A stretch of 40,894 nt of DNA from an uncultured OCS116 cluster bacterium (GTDB lineage Bacteria; Pseudomonadota; Alphaproteobacteria; Rhizobiales; TMED25), in NCBI GenBank assembly GCA_902538185.1, contig CACBED010000003.1:1-40894 (forward strand), written 5' to 3'. The translations under genes and the position numbers were made by a program. Positions 7,292-15,999 of the stretch are shown here, piece by piece. The stretch's first letter is position 1. Every line of letters starts with the position of its first letter. The notes beneath the pieces are model-generated. The model was not told the origin of the DNA. It worked only from the letters and a program-made list of their open reading frames with translations, and did no database searches.

Positions 7292-8590
7292 TTACACCGC
7301 TATCCTATTCCAGCTTTTCTCTATTGTCCACGGTCTGTCCTCTTTTGTGATATTTTCGGCAACGGACAGACCGCTTTGTATGCCATCTTCATGAAATCCA
7401 TACCCAAGAAAACTTCCGCAAACCCATATATTATTTTGTCCTTGCCTCGCCAATATCTGTTTTTTTATCTCCTTATTATTAAGATTAAATATTGGATGCG
7501 TAAAGATTATCTCCTTATGCATTTCTCTGTCGGATATTTTTTTTTCAGGATTTAATGTTAGGAAAAAATTTGTTTCAGTATTCAGTTTTTGTATACTATT
7601 TAGCCAATAAGTCATTGAGAGTTTCATACTATTCGTTTTTATTTTACGAGTATAATTCCAACTTGACCACAATTTTATATTACGTGGCATTTGACTCGGA
7701 TCAGAGTGCAGATAGGCAATATTTTGTTGGTATTTAAAGTTATCCAAAAGCTTTGCGAGTTGTTTATCACAGCTCTCTATCAATTTTTTGCTTTCCTGAG
7801 CTTGGTTTGCAAGAACGATTTTATCAAACTCTAAACTTTCACCGTCATCATTTGTGATTCTAAAACCATTACCCACTTTTTCAATTTTCTTAATGTCTGA
7901 CTTCATTTTTTTTTGAAAGATTGATGATTTAATAATCGCCTCTACATATTTTTTACTACCACCATCAACAGATGACCAAACAGGTCGATTTGATAATTTA
8001 AATAGCCCGTGGTTAATAAAGAAATTTACAAAGTCATGCGCTGGGTACTCCAGCATATTTTTGGGATCACAAGACCAAATCGCACTGCACATTGGAATAA
8101 TATGATTGTGAATAAAGAAGGTTGGGTAATTCTCGTACATAAGAAAATCTCTCAGTGAAGTTGATTTTGCATACCTTCTTATTGATTTTTTAGCATTTGA
8201 GTAGAATTTAATAATTGCGAATAATTGCTGCCAGTGTTGTTTACTTATGAGATTAGATCTTTGCCCAAAATAACCACTTAATCCAGAGCCTGAATATTCA
8301 TAATTTAAAATTTCATCTGACATTGAAAAGCTCATGTCAGATTGATGTTTATTAACACCAAGTAGATCAAAAAATTTAATTAAGTTAGGATAATTAGCTT
8401 CATTAAAAACCATAAACCCAACATCTAATGATACATCAAGCTTATTAGTGTCTTTTAGTGTAACAGTGTGAGCGTGACCACCAAAATGGCTATTTTTTTC
8501 GTATAGTGTTACCTCTTCATATTTGGATAAGTGCCATGCCGCAGACAAACCTGATATGCCACCTCCAATTACCGCTATTTTTTCTGACAA
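7292..8590 (-). CDS. FAD-dependent amine oxidase-family protein of the lipid cluster
   Basis: This is a 432-residue NAD(P)/FAD-binding flavoprotein with the ADP-binding GGGISG motif (9-14) followed by YEKNSHFGGHAHTV, and a C-terminal CGSFLGYGFHEDGIQSG that closes the FAD site. It belongs to the amine oxidase/desaturase-like group that accompanies DUF1365 and CFA-like enzymes and probably oxidises or desaturates acyl chains. The only sensible start is a TTG at 8588-8590: the codon two before it is a stop, no in-frame ATG precedes the glycine motif, and there is no strong ribosome binding site. It heads the three-gene minus-strand operon and is divergent from DUF2177. Confidence 0.86.
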   Translation of the reverse strand: MSEKIAVIGGGISGLSAAWHLSKYEEVTLYEKNSHFGGHAHTVTLKDTNKLDVSLDVGFMVFNEANYPNLIKFFDLLGVNKHQSDMSFSMSDEILNYEYSGSGLSGYFGQRSNLISKQHWQQLFAIIKFYSNAKKSIRRYAKSTSLRDFLMYENYPTFFIHNHIIPMCSAIWSCDPKNMLEYPAHDFVNFFINHGLFKLSNRPVWSSVDGGSKKYVEAIIKSSIFQKKMKSDIKKIEKVGNGFRITNDDGESLEFDKIVLANQAQESKKLIESCDKQLAKLLDNFKYQQNIAYLHSDPSQMPRNIKLWSSWNYTRKIKTNSMKLSMTYWLNSIQKLNTETNFFLTLNPEKKISDREMHKEIIFTHPIFNLNNKEIKKQILARQGQNNIWVCGSFLGYGFHEDGIQSGLSVAENITKEDRPWTIEKSWNRIAV

Positions 8591-8616
8591 TGTTATACTT
8601 TCGATTTATGAAAAAA

Positions 8617-8646
8617 TGATCTCAACGGTAGTTGTATACGTTAAAT
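8617..8646 (+). promoter_or_regulatory. Candidate ECF-sigma (RpoE/ChrR-type) promoter for DUF2177
   Basis: TGATCT (8617-8622) is followed after 18 nt by TTAAAT (8641-8646), with the DUF2177 ATG 24 bases further on. The -35 differs by one base from the TGATCC reported for R. sphaeroides RpoE promoters, and the spacing equals that of the TGATTA-N18-TATAAA element upstream of the sigma gene here. I find no equally good match for the divergent oxidoreductase operon. Confidence 0.45.
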
Positions 8647-8670
8647 TTTTAGATTACAATTGATATTAAA

Positions 8671-9078
8671 ATGACTAAGTACTTTCTAACATATTTTATT
8701 GTTTTGGTGATATTCCTCACCATTGATGCTGTATGGCTTGGGTTCATTGCCCGAAAATTCTATGTGAACAATATTGGCTTTATCTTAGCAGAGAAACCAA
8801 ATTTCCTGGCCGCTGCAATATTCTATTCAATTTATGTCATCGGAATTATTATATTTTCCACAATTCCTGCGTTAAAAGATGGTCTTGGTACAACAGCCTT
8901 AATATACGGGGCCCTTTTTGGGTTTTTTGCATATCTGACATACGATATGACCAACTACAGTACATTGAAGGATTGGCCACTTCAAGTCTCGCTCATCGAC
9001 ACAGCATGGGGAACATTTCTGACTGGCATTTCTTCCTACCTTGGATATCATATTGCAAAATCTTGGGTTACCTTCTAA
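8671..9078 (+). CDS. DUF2177 family membrane protein
   Basis: This 135-residue integral membrane protein has about four hydrophobic segments (roughly 3-24, 43-62, 70-92 and 105-130). DUF2177 features include an early acidic motif IDAVWLGF, FAYLTYDMTNYSTLKDWP in the middle and DTAWGTFLTG near the end. The function is unknown, but this family belongs to the same conserved gene group as DUF1365, the CFA-like enzyme and RpoE-ChrR. It is transcribed alone, away from the oxidoreductase operon, from a promoter resembling the presumed sigma target at 8617-8646. The start ATG fits the usual length. Confidence 0.85.
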   Translation: MTKYFLTYFIVLVIFLTIDAVWLGFIARKFYVNNIGFILAEKPNFLAAAIFYSIYVIGIIIFSTIPALKDGLGTTALIYGALFGFFAYLTYDMTNYSTLKDWPLQVSLIDTAWGTFLTGISSYLGYHIAKSWVTF

Positions 9079-9226
9079 CTCAAAGTTGCTTTCGCTGCAA
9101 TAATTTCAAGCGTTGATGTCTCGCATTATTATCTTAAATCTGTGAAATAATATTTAAAGTAAATGTATAATGCTGTATTATTTGAGGTGTAGAAATAAAA
9201 ATTTTGCATATCAAGGGAGATTTTGA

Positions 9227-10315
9227 ATGGATTATGATATACCAATGAAGCCATATGGTCCGACGGCAGGTAGGGATCACATTGAGGATAAGCCAAGACC
9301 GAAAACAAAAACGGTAGATTTTCATATTCATATGCGAATTCAAGATGCTGATAAATTGATTGGTGATAGAATTCCAGATGACTCAAAAGTACAATATAGA
9401 TTTGCGAGCAAAGCCTCAAAAGAGCAAACACTCAAACATCATTCTGAGAGAATGCCATACCTGACGGATATGAATTATAGATTGCCAGATATGGAAAAAA
9501 TGCAAGTAGATATAGCGGCACTATCGTGTGCCCCAAGACAATTTTACTATTCCACAGAGCCAACACTTGGGCATGAATCAAGTCAAGTCGTCAATGATGG
9601 AATATATAAAGCGGTCAAAGAAAATAATACAACACATGTTGGATTAGGAACGGTTCCTCTTCAAGATACAGATTTAGCGATAAAAGAGCTCAAAAGGTGT
9701 GTTAATGAATTAGGCTTCAAAGGACTTCAAATCGGTGCTAGAATCAAAGAAGATGAAGAGCTTTCTTCCGAACGGTTGTATCCATTTTGGGAAGCTGCAC
9801 AGGAACTAAATGTGCCAATGCTCATACACCCTTCATCATTTTCAAGTCCAAGACTATCCGCATATCATATGATGAATATAATAGGAAACCCACTAGATAC
9901 GACAGTCGGTGTCCATTATCTTATTTTTGGAGGGGTATTAGAAAAATTTCCAAATTTGAAATTTGTTTTGAGCCATGGTGGCGCATTCACATCCCATTAT
10001 TTTGCAAGGATGGACCACGCTTATGGAGCAAGACCAGATTGTCGCGAAGACATCCATCGTAAGCCAAGCTATTACCTATCAAAGTTCTATTTTGATACGC
10101 TTGTATTTTCAGTAGAACAGTTATCTTATTTAATTAGTAATTTTGGCTCGGATCGTATTTTATTAGGTACCGATTATCCATTCGATATGGCTGAATTTAA
10201 TCCTGTTGAACATGTCTACCAAGTACCTGAACTCAGCGAGAGCGATAGAGAAAAAATCTGTGGTTTAAACGCACTAAACCTTATGGGAATTGATGAAGCT
10301 TACTTTAGTGAGTAA
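9227..10315 (+). CDS. Amidohydrolase-2 family metal-dependent hydrolase (ACMSD-like)
   Basis: This 362-residue TIM-barrel protein of the amidohydrolase-2 group includes aminocarboxymuconate-semialdehyde decarboxylase and related aromatic-acid (de)carboxylases. Metal ligands expected for the fold are visible: His33 and His35 in DFHIH, His201 in LIHP, His250 in LSHGG and Asp316 in GTDYPFD. About 28 residues precede the first strand, a little longer than usual. AAGGGAG lies 7-8 bases before the ATG, and a perfect TATAAT at 9166-9171 may be its -10 box. It seems to be a single-gene unit converging on the HlyU-like gene. Hydrolase or decarboxylase activity and substrate are undetermined. Confidence 0.83.
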   Translation: MDYDIPMKPYGPTAGRDHIEDKPRPKTKTVDFHIHMRIQDADKLIGDRIPDDSKVQYRFASKASKEQTLKHHSERMPYLTDMNYRLPDMEKMQVDIAALSCAPRQFYYSTEPTLGHESSQVVNDGIYKAVKENNTTHVGLGTVPLQDTDLAIKELKRCVNELGFKGLQIGARIKEDEELSSERLYPFWEAAQELNVPMLIHPSSFSSPRLSAYHMMNIIGNPLDTTVGVHYLIFGGVLEKFPNLKFVLSHGGAFTSHYFARMDHAYGARPDCREDIHRKPSYYLSKFYFDTLVFSVEQLSYLISNFGSDRILLGTDYPFDMAEFNPVEHVYQVPELSESDREKICGLNALNLMGIDEAYFSE

Positions 10316-10334
10316 ATAATATTGAGTTTGGTTG

Positions 10335-10616
10335 TTAGAGCCAATCCATATCAAATATTTTTTCACCATTCTCGTCTATTATGATCCTAGCTTTCCTCTC
10401 AATACATTCTATGGCATCATCTTTTTTGCTAAAAGTATCCGTTCTTATAAAGTAGGCGCTCATTTTTACACCCCCAATTTCTTTGAATATTTTTCCTTCT
10501 GTTGTATACGCTCCGCTATTTTTTTTAGGAGTCGGTACAATCTGAAAATCTTTATAGTCAGATACACCGACGGCACTAGAATTACTATTAAATAAATTTT
10601 TTAATTTGCTGAACAT
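10335..10616 (-). CDS. HlyU family protein
   Basis: This 93-residue protein matches the HlyU family common in alphaproteobacteria: a short variable N-terminus, YKDFQIVPTP, then GKIFKEIGG, YFIRTDTFSKKDDAIE and a C-terminal KARIIIDENGEKIFD. Vibrio HlyU is a winged-helix activator of a haemolysin gene, but this alphaproteobacterial family shares only the name in many annotations, and a regulatory role should not be assumed. It is a single gene, convergent with the amidohydrolase (19-base gap) and divergent from the sulfatase. Confidence 0.78.
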   Translation of the reverse strand: MFSKLKNLFNSNSSAVGVSDYKDFQIVPTPKKNSGAYTTEGKIFKEIGGVKMSAYFIRTDTFSKKDDAIECIERKARIIIDENGEKIFDMDWL

Positions 10617-10702
10617 GTATTAGTACCCACATTGATTATTTTTTAATTATTTTCAAAAAATGTTATTATCTATAATATAGACATAATTTGGAGAAAAATT
10701 TA

Positions 10703-12142
10703 ATGCAAGGAAATAATATTTTATTTATCATGGCTGATGAGCATAATTATAACTGCATTAACCAATTAGGTAATGATTTTATTATCACTCCAAATATTGA
10801 TAGCCTTGTCAAAGAGGGTACCACATTTACAAGTGCTTATACGCCTTCACCACTTTGTGTTCCCGCAAGGGCATCATTAGCTACAGGAACATACGTCCAC
10901 AAGAATAAGTATTGGGATGGAGCGCATGCATACGATGCTAGGGTACCTGGCTGGCAGCACGTCTTACGCGATAACAATGTGAATGTTACTTCCATAGGAA
11001 AATTACATTATAAGGACCGAACAATTGATACTGGATTCACAGAGACTATCGAGCCTATGCATTTGAAAGATGGGCTTGGTGATTTATTCGGGCTCTTGAG
11101 AGAAGAGATGCCGCCAAAAGATGCTTGCAAAAGATTATCCGAAGAGCTTGGAAGGGGTGATTGTGAGTACTTGGAATATGATCGCCTAATTACAAATAAA
11201 GCTATTGAATGGATTAGAAAACAAAAGAAAAGAGAGAAGCCAGACAGCCCGTGGGTATTATTTGTATCTTTTGTGTCGCCTCACTATCCCCTTATTGCAC
11301 CACCTGATTTTTATGACTTATATAATGATGCAAACCTGCCCTATGATAATTACCAGAATTTATCAAAAAATAAGCTGCATTCATGGGTTAAGGGTATACG
11401 AGAAAGTTGGCCATACGATGATTATATGGATGAGGAAAAAAGAAAAATTGCAGTACAAGCTTATTACGGTATGTGTAGTTTTATGGACTCAAATGTGGGT
11501 AAACTGCTCACGGAACTTAAACAATGTGATATATATGATGACACTACAATTATTTATGCAAGTGATCACGGAGAGTCACTTGGTAATAGAGGGCTTTGGG
11601 GAAAGATGACAATGTACGAAGACTCAGCATCAATACCCTTAATCATAAAGGGGCCCAACTTTAAAAAAAATCAGATGTGTAAAACACCTGTCACCTTGAT
11701 TGATCTATATCCAACAATATTCGATATTTTATCACTTGATCACGTTGCAAGTGAGGCGAATATAGATGGCGAGTCACTCAGGGCTATAGCAAACAACACT
11801 TACGATAAAAATAGATGTGTTTTAAGTGAGTATCATGGAGCTGGATCATATGGCGGCGCCTTCATGCTTAGAATGGGAGATTATAAGTATATATATTATG
11901 TAGGACATCAACCAGAGGTTTTTGACATTAAAAGTGATCCAAATGAGAAGCAAAATCTTGCAAATGACCCATCATTTAGAAGTTTGGTTGATATGCTGGA
12001 TAATGCATTAAGGTCAATTATTAATCCTGAAAGCGTCGATGAAGCAGCGCGTAGCGATCAAAAAAAGATGCTTAAGGATGTTGGGGGTATTGATTTTGTT
12101 TTGAATAGAGGAAACTATGCTGGTACGCCGGTAGGTTCATGA
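10703..12142 (+). CDS. Sulfatase, choline-sulfatase-like
   Basis: This is a 479-residue type I sulfatase. The formylglycine motif CVPAR (Cys52, Pro54, Arg56) fits CXPXR, so the Cys needs conversion by a formylglycine-generating enzyme, which is not in this window. Further active-site elements are SPHYP (His194), SDHGE (Asp288, His289) and WGKMTMYE (Lys301). Overall layout resembles choline sulfatase and related cytoplasmic sulfatases. There is no signal peptide, so it should act on an imported organosulfate. I start at the ATG at 10703 because GGAG (10690-10693) lies nine bases upstream; an in-frame TTG at 10688 is less likely. TATAAT at 10671-10676 may be its -10 box. Confidence 0.85.
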   Translation: MQGNNILFIMADEHNYNCINQLGNDFIITPNIDSLVKEGTTFTSAYTPSPLCVPARASLATGTYVHKNKYWDGAHAYDARVPGWQHVLRDNNVNVTSIGKLHYKDRTIDTGFTETIEPMHLKDGLGDLFGLLREEMPPKDACKRLSEELGRGDCEYLEYDRLITNKAIEWIRKQKKREKPDSPWVLFVSFVSPHYPLIAPPDFYDLYNDANLPYDNYQNLSKNKLHSWVKGIRESWPYDDYMDEEKRKIAVQAYYGMCSFMDSNVGKLLTELKQCDIYDDTTIIYASDHGESLGNRGLWGKMTMYEDSASIPLIIKGPNFKKNQMCKTPVTLIDLYPTIFDILSLDHVASEANIDGESLRAIANNTYDKNRCVLSEYHGAGSYGGAFMLRMGDYKYIYYVGHQPEVFDIKSDPNEKQNLANDPSFRSLVDMLDNALRSIINPESVDEAARSDQKKMLKDVGGIDFVLNRGNYAGTPVGS

Positions 12143-12191
12143 ACTTAATCAAATTTAATGTTTAAGAACAATAATTTATAAGGAGATTAAT

Positions 12192-12380
12192 ATGGGTATT
12201 TCAGGATTTTGGCAATGGGTTGTAATTGGCTTAATTGTATTATTATTATTTTCACGGCCAGGTAAAATATCAAAGCTACTTGGTGATCTCGGTGTCGGGC
12301 TTAAAAGTTTCCGTGATGGTGTTAAGGGCGATATCGAAGACTCTGATGAGGATGAAAACGACTCAAAAAAAGATAAATAG
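12192..12380 (+). CDS. tatA: Twin-arginine translocase subunit TatA
   Basis: This 62-residue membrane protein forms the pore-making component of the Tat pathway for folded proteins. It has the short N-terminal helix (IWQ-like FWQW, then VIGLIVLLLF), an amphipathic helix (KISKLLGDLGVGLKSFRDG) and an acidic tail. The ATG has a strong AAGGAG ribosome site. Odd point: the near-invariant Phe-Gly hinge after the transmembrane helix reads Phe-Ser, followed by Arg-Pro-Gly. Order tatA-tatB-tatC with tight spacing makes the assignment firm. Confidence 0.93.
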   Translation: MGISGFWQWVVIGLIVLLLFSRPGKISKLLGDLGVGLKSFRDGVKGDIEDSDEDENDSKKDK

Positions 12381-12392
12381 AAAAAATCCAAG

Positions 12393-12662
12393 ATGTTTAA
12401 CATAGGTTGGCAAGAGATACTGATAATTTCAGTAGTTGTTATTTTAATTCTAGGTCCAAAAGAGTTACCTGCGGCTCTCAAAACTTTTTTGGGTGTAACC
12501 AGAAAAATCAGACATTTGTCTTCTGAATTCCTGAAGGAAGCAGAGAATGTTATCAGTAAAGAGGATCTGCACAAAGTTAAAGAATCGATGGACAACATTG
12601 AATATGACGAAAATCTCTCAAATAAAATTAATGAGTCTATCAGTAAAAAAAATAAAAAGTGA
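12393..12662 (+). CDS. tatB: Twin-arginine translocase subunit TatB
   Basis: This 89-residue protein is the TatB part of the TatBC receptor for twin-arginine signal peptides. The opening MFNIGWQEIL has the conserved Glu8, followed by the hinge LGPKELP and an amphipathic helix. It lacks the long low-complexity tail of many TatB proteins, so it is short for the family (commonly 120-170). It starts 12 bases after tatA, and its stop overlaps the GTG start of tatC. Confidence 0.93.
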   Translation: MFNIGWQEILIISVVVILILGPKELPAALKTFLGVTRKIRHLSSEFLKEAENVISKEDLHKVKESMDNIEYDENLSNKINESISKKNKK

Positions 12663-13480
12663 GAGTAGCTTTGGTAAAGAAGAATACAACAGATCCAACG
12701 AATTCAAGTGAAAAAAAAATGACCATGCTCGAGCACTTGGCTGAATTGAGAACACGGCTAATCTATTCGTTTATATTCTTCATATTTATTTTCTTTCTTT
12801 CTTTGATTAATTTTAAGATAGGGAGTTTTCACGGAAGCATATCGGAGTTAGTCTATATTTTTCTCCAAAATCCACTTGCCCAGATTATCAATGAAAGAGG
12901 TGGTAGGATGATTTTTACAGCACTACATGAAGGCTTCTTTACACAAATCAAAGTTGGATTTTACCTGGCATTGTTTATTTCATTACCGATAATGCTCATC
13001 CAGATCTGGAAGTATGTCTCGCCGGGTTTGTACGAGAATGAAAAAAATATTTTTTTGCCATTCATGATAGCAACACCGTTTCTTTTTCTATTGAGTTTTT
13101 TAATGGTTTATCTCATTGTAATGCCAATCGCTTGGAATTTCTTTTTGTCTTTTGAAATCCCTTCAACCTCAATGGGCCTTCCAATTGAAGTTGAACCACG
13201 GATATCTGAGTATTTATCACTTGTGTTAAGACTTATATTGGCTTTTGGGCTATGCTTCCAGCTACCCATTTTAATCTTATTATTAGTCAGAATTGGAATT
13301 ATTGATGTCTTATGGTTAACCAGAAGACGTAAATATTGTATATTATTCTCATTCATTACCGCTGCGATCTTAACACCACCCGATGTGATCAGCCAATTTC
13401 TATTAGCACTACCACTTATTTTTCTGTACGAAATATCAATTATTATCTCAAAATTTATTAAAAAAAGAGACTCGGATTAA
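12659..13480 (+). CDS. tatC: Sec-independent translocase TatC
   Basis: This 273-residue polytopic protein is the core receptor of the Tat system. It has the family start MTMLEHLAELRTRL (residues 21-34), six hydrophobic segments, and the signature region FYLALFISLPIMLIQIWKYVSPGLYENE with the conserved Glu. Start choice is uncertain. A GTG at 12659 overlaps the tatB stop (GTGA) and suits coupled translation, while the ATG at 12720 gives a length closer to the minimal family core but has no clear ribosome site. It is the third gene of tatABC. Confidence 0.93.
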   Translation: MRVALVKKNTTDPTNSSEKKMTMLEHLAELRTRLIYSFIFFIFIFFLSLINFKIGSFHGSISELVYIFLQNPLAQIINERGGRMIFTALHEGFFTQIKVGFYLALFISLPIMLIQIWKYVSPGLYENEKNIFLPFMIATPFLFLLSFLMVYLIVMPIAWNFFLSFEIPSTSMGLPIEVEPRISEYLSLVLRLILAFGLCFQLPILILLLVRIGIIDVLWLTRRRKYCILFSFITAAILTPPDVISQFLLALPLIFLYEISIIISKFIKKRDSD

Positions 13481-13549
13481 TATATCATTTGAATTAATCC
13501 CATATGCAAATTATATTTAAAGTATACGCAACGAAACAGTGATAAATAT

Positions 13550-13840
13550 ATGATTCTTTTAAACACCCTGATGCTTCTACAATGGATTGCAGGTCTTATT
13601 GTATGGCTGTTGATATTAAATGTCGTGATAGAGTGGCTTCTGCATTTTGGAATTTTAAACCCCAGACATTATCTTGTATCTGTGATTGGTGAGTTTTTGA
13701 ATAAAATGACAAACCCCATCCTCACCCCAATAAGACGTTATATACCAACTTATAATGGATTAGATTTTAGTCCATTAATTGCAATTTTCATTCTATTCAT
13801 CATCAAGGACCTTATTAATATACTCATCATAAGCAGCTAA
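13550..13840 (+). CDS. YggT family membrane protein
   Basis: This 96-residue protein has two hydrophobic halves (about 5-34 and 72-95) joined by the YggT linker, recognisable from NPRHYLVS, FLNKMTNPILTPIRRYIPT and the GLDFSPLIA motif. Family members are small integral membrane proteins linked to osmotic tolerance, cell division or membrane protein assembly in different bacteria; no single role is proven. It is 14 bases upstream of folD and 69 after tatC, on the same strand, so cotranscription with folD is likely. Confidence 0.85.
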   Translation: MILLNTLMLLQWIAGLIVWLLILNVVIEWLLHFGILNPRHYLVSVIGEFLNKMTNPILTPIRRYIPTYNGLDFSPLIAIFILFIIKDLINILIISS

Positions 13841-13854
13841 AATATGGGGGTATT

Positions 13855-14748
13855 ATGCCTATAAAAGAAGAATTAAAACATAAAATCATTGATGGTAAAA
13901 TAATTTCAGGACTTCTAGTTGAAAAGGTGTCAACTGGCATTTTTGAGCTCACCAAGAAGGATATTAAGCCAACTCTCGCAGTTGTTTTGATTGGAGATGA
14001 TCCCGCAAGCCAAGTATATGTTCGCAATAAAAAGATAATGTGTGAAAAAGTTGGCATTCAGTCTGTGGAGTATAAGTTTGCAGTGGATATTAAAGAGTCA
14101 GAATTATTGAGCTTAATCGACTCACTTAATAGAGATAAAGGGATCAATGGTATACTTGTACAATTTCCAATTCCTCCTCATATAAGCAAACAAAAAACAA
14201 TAAACGCTATATCACCTGATAAAGATGTCGATGGTTTACATCCAATCAATGCAGGCAAGTTAATGAATAATATCGAATGTCTCACTCCATGCACGCCCCA
14301 AGGTTCTATGATTATGATTAATTCTATTGCTGAAGATACGTCCGGAATGAATGCAGTTGTTCTTGGAAGATCGAATCTAGTTGGTAAACCAATGTCTCAA
14401 TTATTAATAAACGCAAATTGTACAGTTACCCAAGTACACTCAAAGACTAAGGATATACAATCATTCACATCACAGGCAGATATTTTAGTTGCAGCAATTG
14501 GCATACCAAATTTTGTAAAATCTGATTGGGTAAAAAAAGATGCCATTGTAATTGATGTTGGTATTAATCGAGTCGAGTCAGATCAAAACGCAACATCTAA
14601 AACAAAACTTGTTGGGGATGTTGATTTTGAAGACGTTTTTGATAAAGTATCTGCAATAACTCCCGTACCTGGTGGCGTTGGTCTCATGACTGTTGCTTGT
14701 TTAATGAATAACACCTTGATAGCAACAAAAGCCCAGCATAGCTTGTAA
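13855..14748 (+). CDS. folD: Bifunctional methylenetetrahydrofolate dehydrogenase/cyclohydrolase
   Basis: FolD (297 residues) converts 5,10-methylene-THF to 10-formyl-THF in one-carbon metabolism. The active-site segment has YVRNKKIMCEKVGI with the catalytic Lys, ILVQFPIPPHI, and SPDKDVDGLHPINAGKL. The NADP site has VLGRSNLVGKPM and the C-terminal PVPGGVGLMT is present. The start has GGGGG just upstream. It ends 3 bases from the convergent argG. Confidence 0.96.
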   Translation: MPIKEELKHKIIDGKIISGLLVEKVSTGIFELTKKDIKPTLAVVLIGDDPASQVYVRNKKIMCEKVGIQSVEYKFAVDIKESELLSLIDSLNRDKGINGILVQFPIPPHISKQKTINAISPDKDVDGLHPINAGKLMNNIECLTPCTPQGSMIMINSIAEDTSGMNAVVLGRSNLVGKPMSQLLINANCTVTQVHSKTKDIQSFTSQADILVAAIGIPNFVKSDWVKKDAIVIDVGINRVESDQNATSKTKLVGDVDFEDVFDKVSAITPVPGGVGLMTVACLMNNTLIATKAQHSL

Positions 14749-14751
14749 GAT

Positions 14752-15963
14752 TTATTTTTTTCTGTTCGATAAGAGCTTTAATCTGAGAGAGTTAATTTTT
14801 ATAAATCCACCAGCATCATTCTGATTGTAGTCAGTATCAGTATCCTCGAAGCTGACCAGATCGGCGTTGTAAAGTGAATAATCACTTTTCCTGTTCATTA
14901 CTATTATGTTACCTTTATGGAGTTTTAGTGAAATTTCCCCGGTTACATATACTTGGGATTGGTCAATTGCTTTTTGAAGCATTTCTCTTTCAGGTGAAAA
15001 CCACAACCCATTATAAATTAACGATGCGTATTTTGGCATTAGTTCATCTTTTAAGTGCATTGAGCCCGAGTCTAAAGTAAGCTCTTCAATTGCTCTATGT
15101 GCTTTGAGAAGGATAGTGCCACCCGGTGTTTCATATATTCCTCGGCTCTTCATCCCAACATATCTATTTTCAATTAGATCAAGCCTTCCAATGCCATTTT
15201 GTTTACCAATTTCGTTTAATTTTTCAAATAGTTTAACTGGAGTCATAGAATTACCATTAATTGAAATTGGATCACCTTTTTCGAAACCTATAGACATTTC
15301 GGTGGGTATGTCATTTGATTCATCAATTGATAGCGTTCTTTGATAAATATATTCAGGAGGTTCATTTTCAGGATTTTCAATTAGCTTACCCTCTGACGAG
15401 GTATGTAAAATATTGGCATCTATTGAAAATGGAGCCTCACCTTTTTTATCTTTTGGAATTGGTATTTGATTTTCTTCAGCAAATTCGATTAATTTTGTTC
15501 TCGATTTTAGATCCCAGTCTCTCCAGGGGGAAATTACCTTTATGTTTGGTTTAAGAGCATAATAGCCCAGCTCGAACCTGACCTGATCATTACCTTTACC
15601 AGTGGCCCCATGACAAACTGCATCAGCGCCTGTTTCGTTTGCAATTTCTATTTGCCTTTTAGCAATTAATGGTCTTGCAATGGCTGTTCCTAGTAAATAC
15701 TGACCTTCATATAGAGTGTTTGCTCTAAACATTGGAAATATATAGTTAGATACGAAATCCTCTCTTAAATCCTCAATATATATCTCTTTGACGCCCAACA
15801 TCTCAGCTTTTTTTCTTGCTGGCTCTATTTCATCACCCTGTCCGAGGTCAGCAGTAAATGTTACCACCTCACAATCGTATGTAGACTGGAGCCACTTTAA
15901 TATTATAGAGGTATCAAGACCGCCCGAATATGCTAGTACTACTTTCTTTATTTTATTTGTCAT
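14752..15963 (-). CDS. argG: Argininosuccinate synthase
   Basis: ArgG (403 residues) joins citrulline and aspartate with ATP in arginine synthesis. The N-type ATP pyrophosphatase P-loop AYSGGLDTS is at the start, [15 protein letters not shown] carries citrulline/aspartate contacts, and SPWRDW and DENGSMHLK-like C-terminal blocks fit. Length is normal for the family. It is the last gene of a minus-strand run with rlmN and an IalB-like gene, an order common in alphaproteobacteria. Confidence 0.97.
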   Translation of the reverse strand: MTNKIKKVVLAYSGGLDTSIILKWLQSTYDCEVVTFTADLGQGDEIEPARKKAEMLGVKEIYIEDLREDFVSNYIFPMFRANTLYEGQYLLGTAIARPLIAKRQIEIANETGADAVCHGATGKGNDQVRFELGYYALKPNIKVISPWRDWDLKSRTKLIEFAEENQIPIPKDKKGEAPFSIDANILHTSSEGKLIENPENEPPEYIYQRTLSIDESNDIPTEMSIGFEKGDPISINGNSMTPVKLFEKLNEIGKQNGIGRLDLIENRYVGMKSRGIYETPGGTILLKAHRAIEELTLDSGSMHLKDELMPKYASLIYNGLWFSPEREMLQKAIDQSQVYVTGEISLKLHKGNIIVMNRKSDYSLYNADLVSFEDTDTDYNQNDAGGFIKINSLRLKLLSNRKK

Positions 15964-15999
15964 GGTTACAGATATAAAATATTAATTAATCAAAGTATA

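Noticed and set aside
8733-9116. 127-codon plus-strand frame inside DUF2177
   Set aside because: It is an alternate frame of a recognised membrane protein and its translation is Cys/Trp-rich without family features.
9129-9431. Minus-strand open frames of 69-100 codons over the amidohydrolase start
   Set aside because: They run antisense through the well-supported amidohydrolase gene, have no recognisable domain and are composition shadows.
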